Below are positions 37,301 through 46,307 of a stretch of DNA of 64,000 nucleotides, piece by piece. Source of the DNA: Myxococcus virescens (GTDB lineage: Bacteria > Myxococcota > Myxococcia > Myxococcales > Myxococcaceae); assembly GCF_900101905.1 (NCBI RefSeq), contig NZ_FNAJ01000001.1, positions 1,237,195 to 1,301,194 of the forward strand, read 5' to 3'. Each line of letters opens with the position of its first letter. Position 1 is the first letter of the stretch. The notes under the pieces are model-generated. The model did no database searches and was not told the origin of the DNA. It worked only from the letters and a program-made list of their open reading frames with translations. The translations under genes were made by a program, and so were the position numbers.

Positions 37301-38131
37301 CTACTCCAGGCCCGCGGCCTGACCGTCGGCGCCGGCACCGCCCAGCACGAAGCCGTCGAAGGCCACGTTGGCCATCAGCTCCACGCGCTCCTTGTGCTTC
37401 TTCAGCAGCTCCACGTTGGCGGCGGCCGCCTTCTTGGATGCCTCGGACAGCGGCTGCTCCTCGTTCGCGCCGGGCTCCTCAATCGCGTCCAGCGTCTCCT
37501 GGAGCTGCGCCCGGGCCTCCTCCAACTGCGCGCGCTCCTCGTCGGCGAGCGAGTCGTCCGCCAGCCGCTTGTCGACCTCGGCCAGCTGCGTCACCATCAT
37601 CTTCCAGCCCTGCGCCGCCGCGGCGCCAATCTGGTCCAGGCTGTCGGCCACCATGGAGGCGTAGACGGTGGTGGTGATGCTCTGGAACTCGGCGGGCGAC
37701 ATCTCCTGCGCCTTGAGGCCGGCGATGTACGCCTTGCGCACGTCCGCCATCAGCCCCATGAACAGGCTCGCGGCGTCCACGGCCGCGTTGAAGCCCGGCT
37801 TCTCGTCACCGTCGCCCGCGTGCTGGGCCTCGAACTCCTTGGACTTCGCCTCGAAGGCCTTGAAGGCCGGCAGCGCCGACTCGCGCACCGTCAGGTAGGC
37901 CAGCAGCCGCTGCTCGTCCAACGGCAGCACCTGCCCCTCCGGGGGCGCCTTGAATGAATTGCTGGCGTTGAGCTGTGTCAGCTCCTGCTCCTGGGCCTGT
38001 ATCGCCTGCATGGCTTCGATGCTGCCGCCGAACTTGTTCTTGGCCCAGATGCCACCCGCCAGCATCAAGCCGATGCCCGCCAGGATGAAGACACCGCAGC
38101 CGATGCCCAGTCCGATGAGGACCTTCTTCAT
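37301..38131 (-). CDS. membrane-anchored helical protein of unknown function
   Basis: A 276-residue protein. One N-terminal transmembrane helix ('VLIGLGIGCGVFILAGIGLM') is followed by an Ala/Glu/Gln-rich region with several long amphipathic helices, including 'VDKRLADDSLADEERAQLEE' and 'KKAAAANVELLKKHKERVEL'. The tail is Gly/Ala-rich. It is probably on the outer face of the inner membrane. No catalytic motif or family. ATG at 38131 with GGAGGGTTTC upstream (minus strand). It lies 77 bases upstream-in-window of the sensor kinase gene's end, same direction. Confidence 0.65.
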   Translation of the reverse strand: MKKVLIGLGIGCGVFILAGIGLMLAGGIWAKNKFGGSIEAMQAIQAQEQELTQLNASNSFKAPPEGQVLPLDEQRLLAYLTVRESALPAFKAFEAKSKEFEAQHAGDGDEKPGFNAAVDAASLFMGLMADVRKAYIAGLKAQEMSPAEFQSITTTVYASMVADSLDQIGAAAAQGWKMMVTQLAEVDKRLADDSLADEERAQLEEARAQLQETLDAIEEPGANEEQPLSEASKKAAAANVELLKKHKERVELMANVAFDGFVLGGAGADGQAAGLE

Positions 38132-38208
38132 GAAACCCTCCAGGGAAAACGTGTCACCACGGACCCAGTGCTAGCCGGGCTGGGCCCCCTGGAGCAAGCG
38201 TCACGGTG

Positions 38209-40476
38209 TCACGGAGCGTCGACGTCCGGGCGAGCAGGCGGCATGGGCTGGCGGGGCAGGCGGGCCTGGAACGTGGTTCCCTCCTGCTCCGTGGAGTGGA
38301 CGCGGACCACGCCGCCGTGGGCATCCACGATGTGCTTCACGATGAAGAGGCCCAGCCCCAGTCCGCCACCCCGGGCGCCCTTGCGCTCCGGGCGCTTCAT
38401 CGGCTCGAACATGCGGGCCCGGAGCTCCGGCTCAATGGGCCCGCCCGCGTTGTGGACGGTCAGCAGCACGTCGTCGCGCAGTCCATGCGTGCGGATGCGC
38501 ACCGGGCAGTGCTCCGGGCTGTAGCTGAGCGCGTTGTTGACCAGGTTGGTGATGACCTGGGCCAGCCGGTCCGCGTCCCACAGCCCGTAGCCGTCTCCCC
38601 GGCACTCCAGCTTCAGCGTCCGCTCCGGACGGGTGAGCCGGACCTCCTCCACCACTTGCCGAGTCAGCTCGTGCAGGTCCAGCCACCGGGGCTCAATGGG
38701 AATGCCACCGCCCAGCCGGGCCTGCGTGAAGTCGAGCAAATCCCTCAGCATGCGCGTGGCGCGCTCCGCGCTGGAGAGGATGCGGCCCAGGCCCTTGCGC
38801 AGCCGTTCATCCAGTCCTTCCCGCCGCAGCAGCGCGGTGGCGGACATGCTGATGGCGGCCAGGGGGTTGCGCAGGTCGTGGCTGACGATGCCGATGAGGA
38901 GCTGCTCGAACTCCGCGCGCCGCTTCGCCTCCAGCTCCGTGGCCCGCCGCTCGGTGATGTCCTGCATGGCGCCCACCATGCGCACCGCGTGGCCCTCGGC
39001 GTCCCTGACCACCTGCCCCCGGTCGGCGACCACGGCCCAGGTGCCATCCCCGCGCAGGAAGCGGTACTCGTCCGCCCAATGGCTCGCGCCCTGGTCGATG
39101 ACGGCCTGCATGTCCCGGGCAATCCGCTCGCGGTCCTCCGGATGGATGTGCTCCACCCACCACGCGAGGTCCCGCGGCGGGGCGCGCGAGGCCAGCCGGA
39201 ACTGGACGGCGGCCAGCTCACTCCACTCGATGGTCCCCGCGTCCAGGTCCCAGTCGTAGATGACGTCGCTGGTCGCCAGCGTGGCCAGCCGGTAGCGCAT
39301 CTCCGACTGGCGCAGCACCTCCTCGGCGCGCCGCCGCTCGCTGATGTCCAGCGACACGCCCGCCACGCTCACCACGCTGCCGTCGGGCCCGATGACGGGG
39401 GAGACACCCGTCATGAAATAGGAGCCCGCCATCTCCACCTCCAGGGTGAAGGACTGGCCCTCCTGGGCGCGCAGCGTGGCGGCCACGAGGTCCGGCCGGT
39501 CGCGGTACACGTCGAACGCGGAGCGTCCCACGTAGGCGCCTCGCTCCAATCCCAGCGCGCTCAGCCGCTCGCCCTCGAAGAGGGTGATGATGCCCTGCGC
39601 GTCCGTGGCCCAGAGGATGACGGGCAACTGGGTGATGATGCGGCGCAGGTGCTCGCGGGCCTCGTCCCGCTCGCGCTCCAGCCGCTTCGCCTCGGTGAAG
39701 TCGGTGGAGAAGCCACACACGCCAACGACGCGCCCCTCCGCGTCCGGCAGGGGGAACTTGAGGGACTGGAAGACGTGCAGCCCGTCGAGGAGCGGCACGT
39801 GCTCATCAATGGTGAGTTGCTGGCCGGAGTCCAGCACCTGCCGGTCATTGCCGGTGAAGGTGCTGGCGACCTCCGCGGAGAACAGGTCGAAGTCGGTGCG
39901 CCCCATCACATCGCGCCGGAGCTTGCCGGAGGCCCTTTCGAAACCGTGGTTCACGTAGAGGTACCGGCCCGCCGTGTCCTTGGCGTAGATGAGCGTCGGC
40001 GCGTGGTCGAGCAGCCCGTGCAGCCAGGCCCCCGTCGCCCGCGCGGTGCGCTCGTCCTCCAGCGAGGACTGGCCCACCGCCTCCGCCAGCCCCGCGTCGA
40101 GCACCTGGGCCAGCGCGCGCAGCCCCGCGAGCTCGGGGACCCAGCCCACGGATTCCAGGCTCTCGAGGATGGCCTCGCGCAGCGCGCCATACTCGAGCAC
40201 CAGCGAGCTGATGCCGAAGCCCGCCAGGTAGCGCTCACGTCCATACTCACGGCCCAGGGTGCGAGCCTCCGCCAGTCGCGCCGCCATGGAGGGGGCTCGG
40301 AGCAGCGCCCCGAGCCGTCCCACGAGCTTGTGGAGGGCCCCCGCCTCCGCGATTGCCAGCGGCGCGAGCGCTCCGAGCGCGGCGCCCACCCCCGCTATCA
40401 GGCGCCGGGTGATGTCCTCCCGCAGGACATCCAAGACGTCCGGCAGCGAGAGCGTCGGCGTGACGCTTGGACTCAT
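38209..40476 (-). CDS. PAS-domain sensor histidine kinase
   Basis: A 755-residue protein. The N-terminal 140 residues are helical and resemble the RsbRD-type sensing region ('EYGRERYLAGFGISSLVLEY'). Three PAS domains follow with a PAC-like end each time ('GVCGFSTDFTEAKRL', 'SVAGVSLDISERRRAEEV', 'RMVGAMQDITERRATELE'). The kinase core has phosphoacceptor H533 in 'IGIVSHDLRNPLAAIS', the N-box 'LAQVITNLVNNALSYSP' and 'GGGLGLGLFIVKHIVDAHGG'. No transmembrane segment is visible, so it is a cytoplasmic sensor. No response regulator is adjacent: an orphan kinase, a common situation in myxobacteria. Ligand or redox cofactor of the PAS domains is unknown. Confidence 0.88.
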   Translation of the reverse strand: MSPSVTPTLSLPDVLDVLREDITRRLIAGVGAALGALAPLAIAEAGALHKLVGRLGALLRAPSMAARLAEARTLGREYGRERYLAGFGISSLVLEYGALREAILESLESVGWVPELAGLRALAQVLDAGLAEAVGQSSLEDERTARATGAWLHGLLDHAPTLIYAKDTAGRYLYVNHGFERASGKLRRDVMGRTDFDLFSAEVASTFTGNDRQVLDSGQQLTIDEHVPLLDGLHVFQSLKFPLPDAEGRVVGVCGFSTDFTEAKRLERERDEAREHLRRIITQLPVILWATDAQGIITLFEGERLSALGLERGAYVGRSAFDVYRDRPDLVAATLRAQEGQSFTLEVEMAGSYFMTGVSPVIGPDGSVVSVAGVSLDISERRRAEEVLRQSEMRYRLATLATSDVIYDWDLDAGTIEWSELAAVQFRLASRAPPRDLAWWVEHIHPEDRERIARDMQAVIDQGASHWADEYRFLRGDGTWAVVADRGQVVRDAEGHAVRMVGAMQDITERRATELEAKRRAEFEQLLIGIVSHDLRNPLAAISMSATALLRREGLDERLRKGLGRILSSAERATRMLRDLLDFTQARLGGGIPIEPRWLDLHELTRQVVEEVRLTRPERTLKLECRGDGYGLWDADRLAQVITNLVNNALSYSPEHCPVRIRTHGLRDDVLLTVHNAGGPIEPELRARMFEPMKRPERKGARGGGLGLGLFIVKHIVDAHGGVVRVHSTEQEGTTFQARLPRQPMPPARPDVDAP

Positions 40477-40682
40477 GCGCGCGCCTTCGTGGTCGATGAT
40501 TGCCCTGGCATGTCCTCACCAGCCCCCCAACCAGGAACGCCCGCCATCTCCATGCGGGCCGCGCGTGGCTGTTATCATTGGGATACATCCCATCCTCCGG
40601 CGGGACTGCCCGTCTCCGAGTCGGGCTCGGATGATGCCTCGCGGGAGAGACAGCCACGGCGGAGCCTCGTCCGACAGGTGGC

Positions 40683-41168
40683 TCACCGCTGACAGGGGAC
40701 GGGCGCGCAGGCCCCCCAGACGCCGCGCCTCGCCAGCCGGGCCTGCGCCTCCAGTGCCTGGAACTCCGCGCGTCTCGAACGGCCCGCGGGAGGAACGTGG
40801 AGCACGCAGGCATGGCCTCTCTCCACCAACAGCGTGTTCACCTCGCGCCCATCCACGGATACGTAGGCGAGGAGCCGGCCGAAGCGGTCCTCGCACGCCT
40901 CGCCATAGGTCAGCGCGACCCGCCTGCCCTCGACGAGTCCCCGGTTGAAGGCATGCGCCTCCGGACCGAAGCAGTCACCGCCCGCGCCCGTGCGCTCCGG
41001 TGCATCCGCGAGCAGGTAGCGAACACGTTCGCCGCCCTCCAGGACGACCGTGTCCCCATCCAGGACCTCCGCCACCCGTCCTGAAGCGGGGCCGCAAGAG
41101 ACTTCCGCGTCACCTCCACCACAGGCCGCCAGCCAACAGGCCAACGCACATTTCATCAAAGCGCGCAT
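40683..41168 (-). CDS. secreted thermonuclease-family (SNase-like) lipoprotein
   Basis: A 161-residue protein with lipobox 'CWLAAC' (Cys16) and a staphylococcal-nuclease OB-fold. The active-site set is intact: D37 and D39 in 'VLDGDT', R50 in 'VRYLLADAPE', D55, E58, and R98 in 'DRFGRLLAYV'. It should cut DNA and RNA with Ca2+ outside the cell or in the periplasm. Its start overlaps the stop of the lamin-tail gene by 13 bases, with GGAGGGG upstream; an ATG at 41156 is the alternative. It is the third gene of a barrel / lamin-tail / nuclease operon. Confidence 0.83.
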   Translation of the reverse strand: MRALMKCALACWLAACGGGDAEVSCGPASGRVAEVLDGDTVVLEGGERVRYLLADAPERTGAGGDCFGPEAHAFNRGLVEGRRVALTYGEACEDRFGRLLAYVSVDGREVNTLLVERGHACVLHVPPAGRSRRAEFQALEAQARLARRGVWGACAPVPCQR

Positions 41169-42967
41169 GCGCGGTTCACCCCTCCTGGCGTGCCCCGGTC
41201 TCCCCGGCCATAACGGGCCGACTCGGGGGCGGGACAGAAGCTCCCGGGCCAGTCATTGCGTTGAGGGTCACTGCGCCCGGGGTCGAGCTGTGAGGACACA
41301 CCCGGGATGGCCGCGCCGGTCCACGACACGGCGTCGAGCACGCGCCCGTCCACCGAGAGCTCGAGCTTCCGGCTGCCCGTTGTATTCGCCAGGTTGAAGT
41401 TGAAGGTGCCGAGCACCGCGGGCAGCCCGCCATTGAGGGACGCGTCCTCACTTCGCGCCAGGACGGCGCGGCCTCCTGCCTTCACGGCCAGACACAGCGC
41501 CGAGTCGAACGTCGAGCGGCCTCCGCTCTCGTTGGACAGCGACACACCATTGAGGTCCACGTCGCGCAGCGCGAGCACCTCCACCCACTCCCCCATGGCG
41601 TCCGCGACCGCCTGAGGGTCCGCCATGAATTCGGTGAGGACGAGCGAGCCCCCATCGGGCCCCCTGCGCGCGCGCGTCCTTCCGGTGGTCCGGTCAATAC
41701 ATCCGTCCTCGAGCGTCCCGGCATCCGCGCCGCCATCGGAGGTTCCACCGTCGCCAACGCCGCCCGGCGTGCCCCCGTCGCCCTCACAGACACGATTCCC
41801 ACGACCGGGCGTCCCCACGTTGCCGCGCGAGCCATAGGCGGCCGTGGCTGCGCACCACGCGGAGGGCGCGTCATTCCGGGCAGCATCCGCGAGCGGTGCG
41901 GACACCTGCGTGGCCACGCCATCCACCGCCAGACCGTAATCGACCGCGTCGAGCACCACGCCCCCGGCCTTCACCTGCAACCGGCCGCCCGCATTGCGCA
42001 GGTCCATGTTGAACGTCGCCATGGGCATAGGAAGCCCTCCGTTGAGGGTGGCATCCGTGCGACGGGCCAGCACCGCGTACTCCCCCGCGGAAAGCGACAG
42101 GCACCCCTCCGCCTTCACCGTCGCCTCCCCCGCCTCGGCGACCAGCGTCACGCCGTTGAGGTCCACGGGGGCCGTGGCTCGCAGCTCCACCCACTCCCCC
42201 AAAGTGTCGTCGCCACGCGGATTGGCCATGACCTCGGTGATGACCAGGTCTCCAGGCGCCGGAAGCAGGACAGGTCTCACGGCCTCGGCGCCCGCGGGCC
42301 TGCACGTCGCCACCACGCCCGCGTCCTCGGGGACACCCGCATCACCCATGGGGCCACAGGGTGCGTTCGCGGCGCCAGGACTCCCCTGGAACGTCCCGCC
42401 GGCACCGGCGTCGGGCGAGTCACACCAGCGAGCCAGGTCATCGTTCCCCGCCATGTCCGGCACCAGGCGGCCGTCGTAGATGCGCGACGCCCCGCTCTTC
42501 GCGGGCGCGGAGAGCGGGACCTCGTCCAGGACCCGCTCTCCGCACCGGATGCCCAGCCGTCCGCCCGAGTTCCCCAACGCCCCCAGCCCGTCGCCATAGG
42601 CGTGGTCCACGTGCGCGGGCACCGGCCCGTCGCGCACGTCGCCCAGCACCAGGTAGTCTCCCGCCGCCACCGTCAGCGCCTCGAGGACGGCATAGGCCGT
42701 CTCCTGCGAGCCATCCGCGCGGGACGCGTAGAGCGTCAGCCCATACAGGTCCACGGGGCCGCGCGTGGGGTTGTGCAGCTCCACGTACTCCTGGCCCGTG
42801 TCCGTCCCCACCGGGTCGTTGAGGTACTCGGTGATGGCGACATCACCGGGCAACAGCCCCGCGCACGCCGCGTCCACGTCTTCGTCCAGGGGCGTGCCAC
42901 CACACGCCCACGCGCCCGCCAACCCCAGCAACCAGCCCCACCCCAAGTACCTGCCCCAGCCCTTCAT
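41156..42967 (-). CDS. surface lipoprotein with three lamin-tail (LTD) domains
   Basis: A 603-residue lipoprotein with an N-terminal signal ending in 'LAGAWAC'. Three lamin-tail domains follow: 'PGDVAITEYLNDPVGTDTGQ' with 'EYVELHNP', 'PGDLVITEVMANPRGDDTLG' with 'EWVELRA', and 'LVLTEFMADPQAVADAMG' with 'EWVEVLA'. They are joined by low-complexity linkers rich in Asp, Gly and Ala ('GDGGTSDGGADAG'), with a few conserved Cys ('WCDSPDA', 'WCAATAA', 'FCPAPES'). Bacterial LTDs often accompany nucleases or membrane barrels. It starts 26 bases after the barrel gene and overlaps the nuclease gene. Probably exposed on the cell surface. Confidence 0.85.
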   Translation of the reverse strand: MKGWGRYLGWGWLLGLAGAWACGGTPLDEDVDAACAGLLPGDVAITEYLNDPVGTDTGQEYVELHNPTRGPVDLYGLTLYASRADGSQETAYAVLEALTVAAGDYLVLGDVRDGPVPAHVDHAYGDGLGALGNSGGRLGIRCGERVLDEVPLSAPAKSGASRIYDGRLVPDMAGNDDLARWCDSPDAGAGGTFQGSPGAANAPCGPMGDAGVPEDAGVVATCRPAGAEAVRPVLLPAPGDLVITEVMANPRGDDTLGEWVELRATAPVDLNGVTLVAEAGEATVKAEGCLSLSAGEYAVLARRTDATLNGGLPMPMATFNMDLRNAGGRLQVKAGGVVLDAVDYGLAVDGVATQVSAPLADAARNDAPSAWCAATAAYGSRGNVGTPGRGNRVCEGDGGTPGGVGDGGTSDGGADAGTLEDGCIDRTTGRTRARRGPDGGSLVLTEFMADPQAVADAMGEWVEVLALRDVDLNGVSLSNESGGRSTFDSALCLAVKAGGRAVLARSEDASLNGGLPAVLGTFNFNLANTTGSRKLELSVDGRVLDAVSWTGAAIPGVSSQLDPGRSDPQRNDWPGSFCPAPESARYGRGDRGTPGGVNRACAL

Positions 42968-42993
42968 TCCCTGCCCCCTCACATTCAGCTCCG

Positions 42994-45117
42994 TCAAAAG
43001 CGCGTCTCCAACTCCAGGTGGAAGAGGTGGCGCGGCGGCTCGGGAGGCACACGCGCCACGCGCGCGTCCTTCAAGTCGAGCACCCACGCGTACCGGCCCC
43101 GGGCGGACACGGCGCTCGACACCCTCCACGCGACATCCAGCGCGGTCCGCAGCTCCTGTTGGAGCCGGCTGCGCTCGGAGAGGTCCTGGTCCTTCCACAC
43201 CAATCGCCCATGCAACTTCAGCGACGAAAGCGGCTGGGCGCGGACATCCAGCACGGCCTGCGCGTCGTAGCGAAGCCCCTTCGTCTCGGGTGCCTGCACG
43301 CGCGCGTGTCCGTACTGGAGCGAAACCGTCACCCCCTTCGCGACGTCGGAGCGCACCCGGGCGGTGACGCCGTACCGCGCGCTGGCGCACAGGTCCGCCA
43401 CCTCTCGCTCGGACAGCGAGTCATCCGCGCACGCCCCCATCCCGCCCACGCCGTTGTCACGCACCTCCACCTGAAGCGAGGGCTGCAACCAGGGCCGCAC
43501 CCGAAGGTCCCCGCGCACCGAGGCACGCGCGTGCAACGTGCCCGCGCTCCCGGACACCGCCCCATCCGCGGGCAGCGTCCAGGCGTCCACCTGCCCTCGC
43601 AGCCGCCATGCGCCTTCCTCACGGTGGAGGTAGCGCAGCCGGGCGCCCAGCTCGTTGCGAACGCGCAGGCCTTCCAGCGCATCCGGGCCTGACGGCGCGC
43701 CGCTGTAGGGATTGGCGAAACCGCGCCCGTAGTAGCGCAGCGACAGCTCCAGCTCGCGCGACGCCCCTGACAGCACGGTGCGCTGCACCGCACCGAAGTC
43801 CCCGCCCCCCCCCGGCGCGGCATCGAAGCTGCGCGTGCCTTCCAAGAAGACGTCCAGCGCGCCACGCCCCCACGCGGCATCGAGCCCGAATGCGCCAAAG
43901 GCACCGCCCGCCGGGTAGCGGGCGTTGGGCTGGAAGTCGAGCTGCGCCCCCTCCTGGCCCCACGCGGGCCGAGCCATCCAACCGGTGAGCCCCACATGGC
44001 TCCGCGACGACAGCGCCAGCGTCGCGTTGCCACCGCCCGCCAGCTCTCGGAACATCCCCGGCAGCGTCCGCGCCGTGAGCTTCTCCCACCGGCCCTCCGC
44101 CACGGACACCCAGACATCAGGGGCCTTGCACACGCCACGGGCGGACGACGGACACAGCGAGCGGTCCAGCACCGCGTGCCGTGCCAATGCACGGGACTGA
44201 TACGAGCCGAAGCCGGTGAGCGACAGCGCGGCCCACGTCCCCAATGGGCCTCGCACCGTGCCCGCAACGCCCCGGAAGCCCTCGTCCCAGCGGAAGTCCG
44301 GGGTGACGTCCGACAGGCGTTCCTCGGGCTCGCAACCCGCGCTGCCCACCAGACACGAGCGCTCCAAGCCCGCCGGAGGACGCACGTCATCGTCAGGAAG
44401 GAACCCGTCCGGTGACGGCAGCGCCGTGGTGTCCAGCGTGAGCCGCTGCCCGAAGCCCAGCCGGTACGTCCCCGCCAGCAGCGACGCGCGCGCTCCCGTC
44501 CACTGCACGTACAGCTTGGGCAGCGTGACGGACGTCCCGGGCGCCTCCACCACGAAGGCACGCCGCCGCGCGTCCCTGCGCGGAGGCGCCAGCGTCCGCC
44601 GGGCCAGCGTCGTCATCAGTCCCACCCGAAGCCCCGCGAGCCCTCCAGCGCGGACCTGCAACGCCAGCGGTGGCGGCAGCCCATCCGACGCCGCGAAGGC
44701 CATCATCAACCGCGCGTCACCCGACAACCGCCCTGGCGTGCGTCCGTCCAGGAACGGCGCGAGCCGCCGCGACGCCGCCTCCGTCAACGCGCCACCCGCG
44801 GCGCTGCCTTCTCCCCGCGACCGCAGCAGCACGTCCACGTCCGAGTACGTCAGCCCCGGCAAGCCGTAGAGCGAGGCACGCGACGCCAGCCCCAGGTCCA
44901 CGCCTGTCCGTCGCAAGGCCAGCAGCGCGGAGAGTGTCTCGGCGGAGATGGCGCCCTCTTCCACGAGCGCGAGCAGGTCCTGCGCGCCCACGGATTCAGG
45001 CTCCACTTCATACGGCGCGGCATGCACGGGCAGCGCGCCCGCCAACCACCAACCCAAACACCATCCCACCCAGAGCACCCGACGCACGCACCGCGCCTTG
45101 TGCACATCCGGGACCAC
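42994..45117 (-). CDS. outer-membrane beta-barrel protein with N-terminal helix-hairpin-helix-like segment
   Basis: A 707-residue protein with a signal peptide ('LGWWLAGALPVHA'). Residues about 45-100 are helical and end in 'LYGLPGLTYSDVDVLL' (83-98), which fits a helix-hairpin-helix as in ComEA-type DNA-binding proteins. The rest alternates polar and hydrophobic residues in long strands, with many Tyr/Trp/Phe, and ends in 'FHLELETRF', the C-terminal Phe of outer-membrane barrels. Similar HhH-plus-barrel proteins occur in Bacteroidetes next to lamin-tail proteins. It is the first gene of the operon with the LTD lipoprotein and the nuclease. GTG start with AGGGAA upstream. The HhH call is moderate. 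Confidence 0.75.
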   Translation of the reverse strand: MVPDVHKARCVRRVLWVGWCLGWWLAGALPVHAAPYEVEPESVGAQDLLALVEEGAISAETLSALLALRRTGVDLGLASRASLYGLPGLTYSDVDVLLRSRGEGSAAGGALTEAASRRLAPFLDGRTPGRLSGDARLMMAFAASDGLPPPLALQVRAGGLAGLRVGLMTTLARRTLAPPRRDARRRAFVVEAPGTSVTLPKLYVQWTGARASLLAGTYRLGFGQRLTLDTTALPSPDGFLPDDDVRPPAGLERSCLVGSAGCEPEERLSDVTPDFRWDEGFRGVAGTVRGPLGTWAALSLTGFGSYQSRALARHAVLDRSLCPSSARGVCKAPDVWVSVAEGRWEKLTARTLPGMFRELAGGGNATLALSSRSHVGLTGWMARPAWGQEGAQLDFQPNARYPAGGAFGAFGLDAAWGRGALDVFLEGTRSFDAAPGGGGDFGAVQRTVLSGASRELELSLRYYGRGFANPYSGAPSGPDALEGLRVRNELGARLRYLHREEGAWRLRGQVDAWTLPADGAVSGSAGTLHARASVRGDLRVRPWLQPSLQVEVRDNGVGGMGACADDSLSEREVADLCASARYGVTARVRSDVAKGVTVSLQYGHARVQAPETKGLRYDAQAVLDVRAQPLSSLKLHGRLVWKDQDLSERSRLQQELRTALDVAWRVSSAVSARGRYAWVLDLKDARVARVPPEPPRHLFHLELETRF

Positions 45118-45199
45118 GATTCCCTACAGCAGCGCCCTGCCCGCGGGTCGTCCGGCACGCGGACGCGCCGTCCAAAGGCGGGACACGCGTACCAGGCGC

Positions 45200-45391
45200 T
45201 CAGGCCCGGCCCATGCGCGGGTCGACTTCCAGCAGGTCCCACGCCAGGAAGTACGCGGCCTCCGCGCGGCTCTCCGCGGCGACGTAGCGAAGGCGTGACT
45301 CCTCGCTGCCATCCAAGGCCTCGCGCGCCTCGCGCAGGTCGGCCTCGGTGGTGAGCAGCAGGACCGCCAGGTGCGGGTGTTCCAGCTCCAT
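45200..45391 (-). CDS. small acidic helical protein
   Basis: A 63-residue cytoplasmic protein, no signal peptide. It is rich in Ala, Glu and Arg ('ADLREAREALDGSEESRLRY', 'AESRAEAAYFLAWDLLEVDP') and should form two or three helices. The ATG at 45391 has GGAG 8 bases upstream. No family is recognised. It is divergent from the esterase and 82 bases upstream of the barrel gene in the same direction. Confidence 0.6.
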   Translation of the reverse strand: MELEHPHLAVLLLTTEADLREAREALDGSEESRLRYVAAESRAEAAYFLAWDLLEVDPRMGRA

Positions 45392-45523
45392 GGGGTAACT
45401 CCAGATTAAACAGCATTCCGCGCAGATTGGGAGCACCGCGCGGTCCGCCCGTCGCCTGTGCATCCCCGGGGCCAGCGCTTCCCGACCGGTCACCCCCTCC
45501 AGGTATGCTGGCACCCGGTTCCC

Positions 45524-46297
45524 ATGGGCCACGTCCACATCGTCCGAGACCTCCCCTCCCCCCAGGAGGGCTTCGCGCGCACCGTGCGCGTCTACACCCC
45601 CCACGCATACGATGCGATGCCGGGCCATCGGTTCCCCGTGCTGTACATGCACGACGGACAGAACGTGTTCGCCCACCCCGAATCCGCCCTCTTCGAGACC
45701 TGGTGCGCCAACCTCGCGTTGGAGCACGGCGTGGGCGAAGGAAGCCTGGAGCCGTGGCTCATCGTCGCCGTGGATTCGGGCGCGGGGCGCATGCACGACT
45801 ATTCGCCGTGGAATGAACCGCGCAGCCCGATGCACGCGCGCGGCGAGGCCTACGGCCGCTTCCTGGTGGAGCACCTCAAGCCGCTGGTGGACCGCACCTA
45901 CCGCACCCGGCCGGAGCCGCAGTGGACGGGCGCCATGGGCTCGTCACTGGGTGGCCTGATTTCGCTCTACCTCGGGTGCCGCTATCCGGAGGTGTTCGGC
46001 CGAATCGGCGCCCTGTCTCCCACGGTGACGTGGGGCGCCAGCCAGCTCTTCGGCGCCTGGTCGGCGCACAGCCGCCGTTGGACGCGCATCTACCTGGACG
46101 CGGGCACCCACGAGTACACGGACGCCAGCGGCGTGCCCGTCTACTACGGCGAATCCACGCGGGCCTTCTACGAGCACCTCAAGCACCTGGGCTACGCGGA
46201 CCACGAGCTGGCGCTGGTGTTGGATCCACACGGCGGGCACCACGAGCGGGACTGGCAGCGGCGCCTGCCACACGCCATGCGCTGGCTGCTGGGGTGA
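45524..46297 (+). CDS. alpha/beta-hydrolase, esterase D-like
   Basis: A 257-residue cytoplasmic protein of the putative-esterase (esterase D/enterochelin-esterase) family. It has 'RFPVLYMHDGQNVF' near the start, the nucleophile elbow G-S-S-L-G in 'TGAMGSSLGGLISLYL', an acidic residue in 'IYLDAGTHE' and the final His in 'DPHGGHHERDWQRRLP'. Substrates of this family range from acyl esters to carbohydrate or siderophore esters; none is indicated here. The ATG at 45524 was chosen because upstream codons are not protein-like. It is followed 10 bases later by the DUF2378 gene in the same direction, suggesting co-transcription. Confidence 0.8.
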   Translation: MGHVHIVRDLPSPQEGFARTVRVYTPHAYDAMPGHRFPVLYMHDGQNVFAHPESALFETWCANLALEHGVGEGSLEPWLIVAVDSGAGRMHDYSPWNEPRSPMHARGEAYGRFLVEHLKPLVDRTYRTRPEPQWTGAMGSSLGGLISLYLGCRYPEVFGRIGALSPTVTWGASQLFGAWSAHSRRWTRIYLDAGTHEYTDASGVPVYYGESTRAFYEHLKHLGYADHELALVLDPHGGHHERDWQRRLPHAMRWLLG

Positions 46298-46307
46298 GGC
46301 GCTTCGA

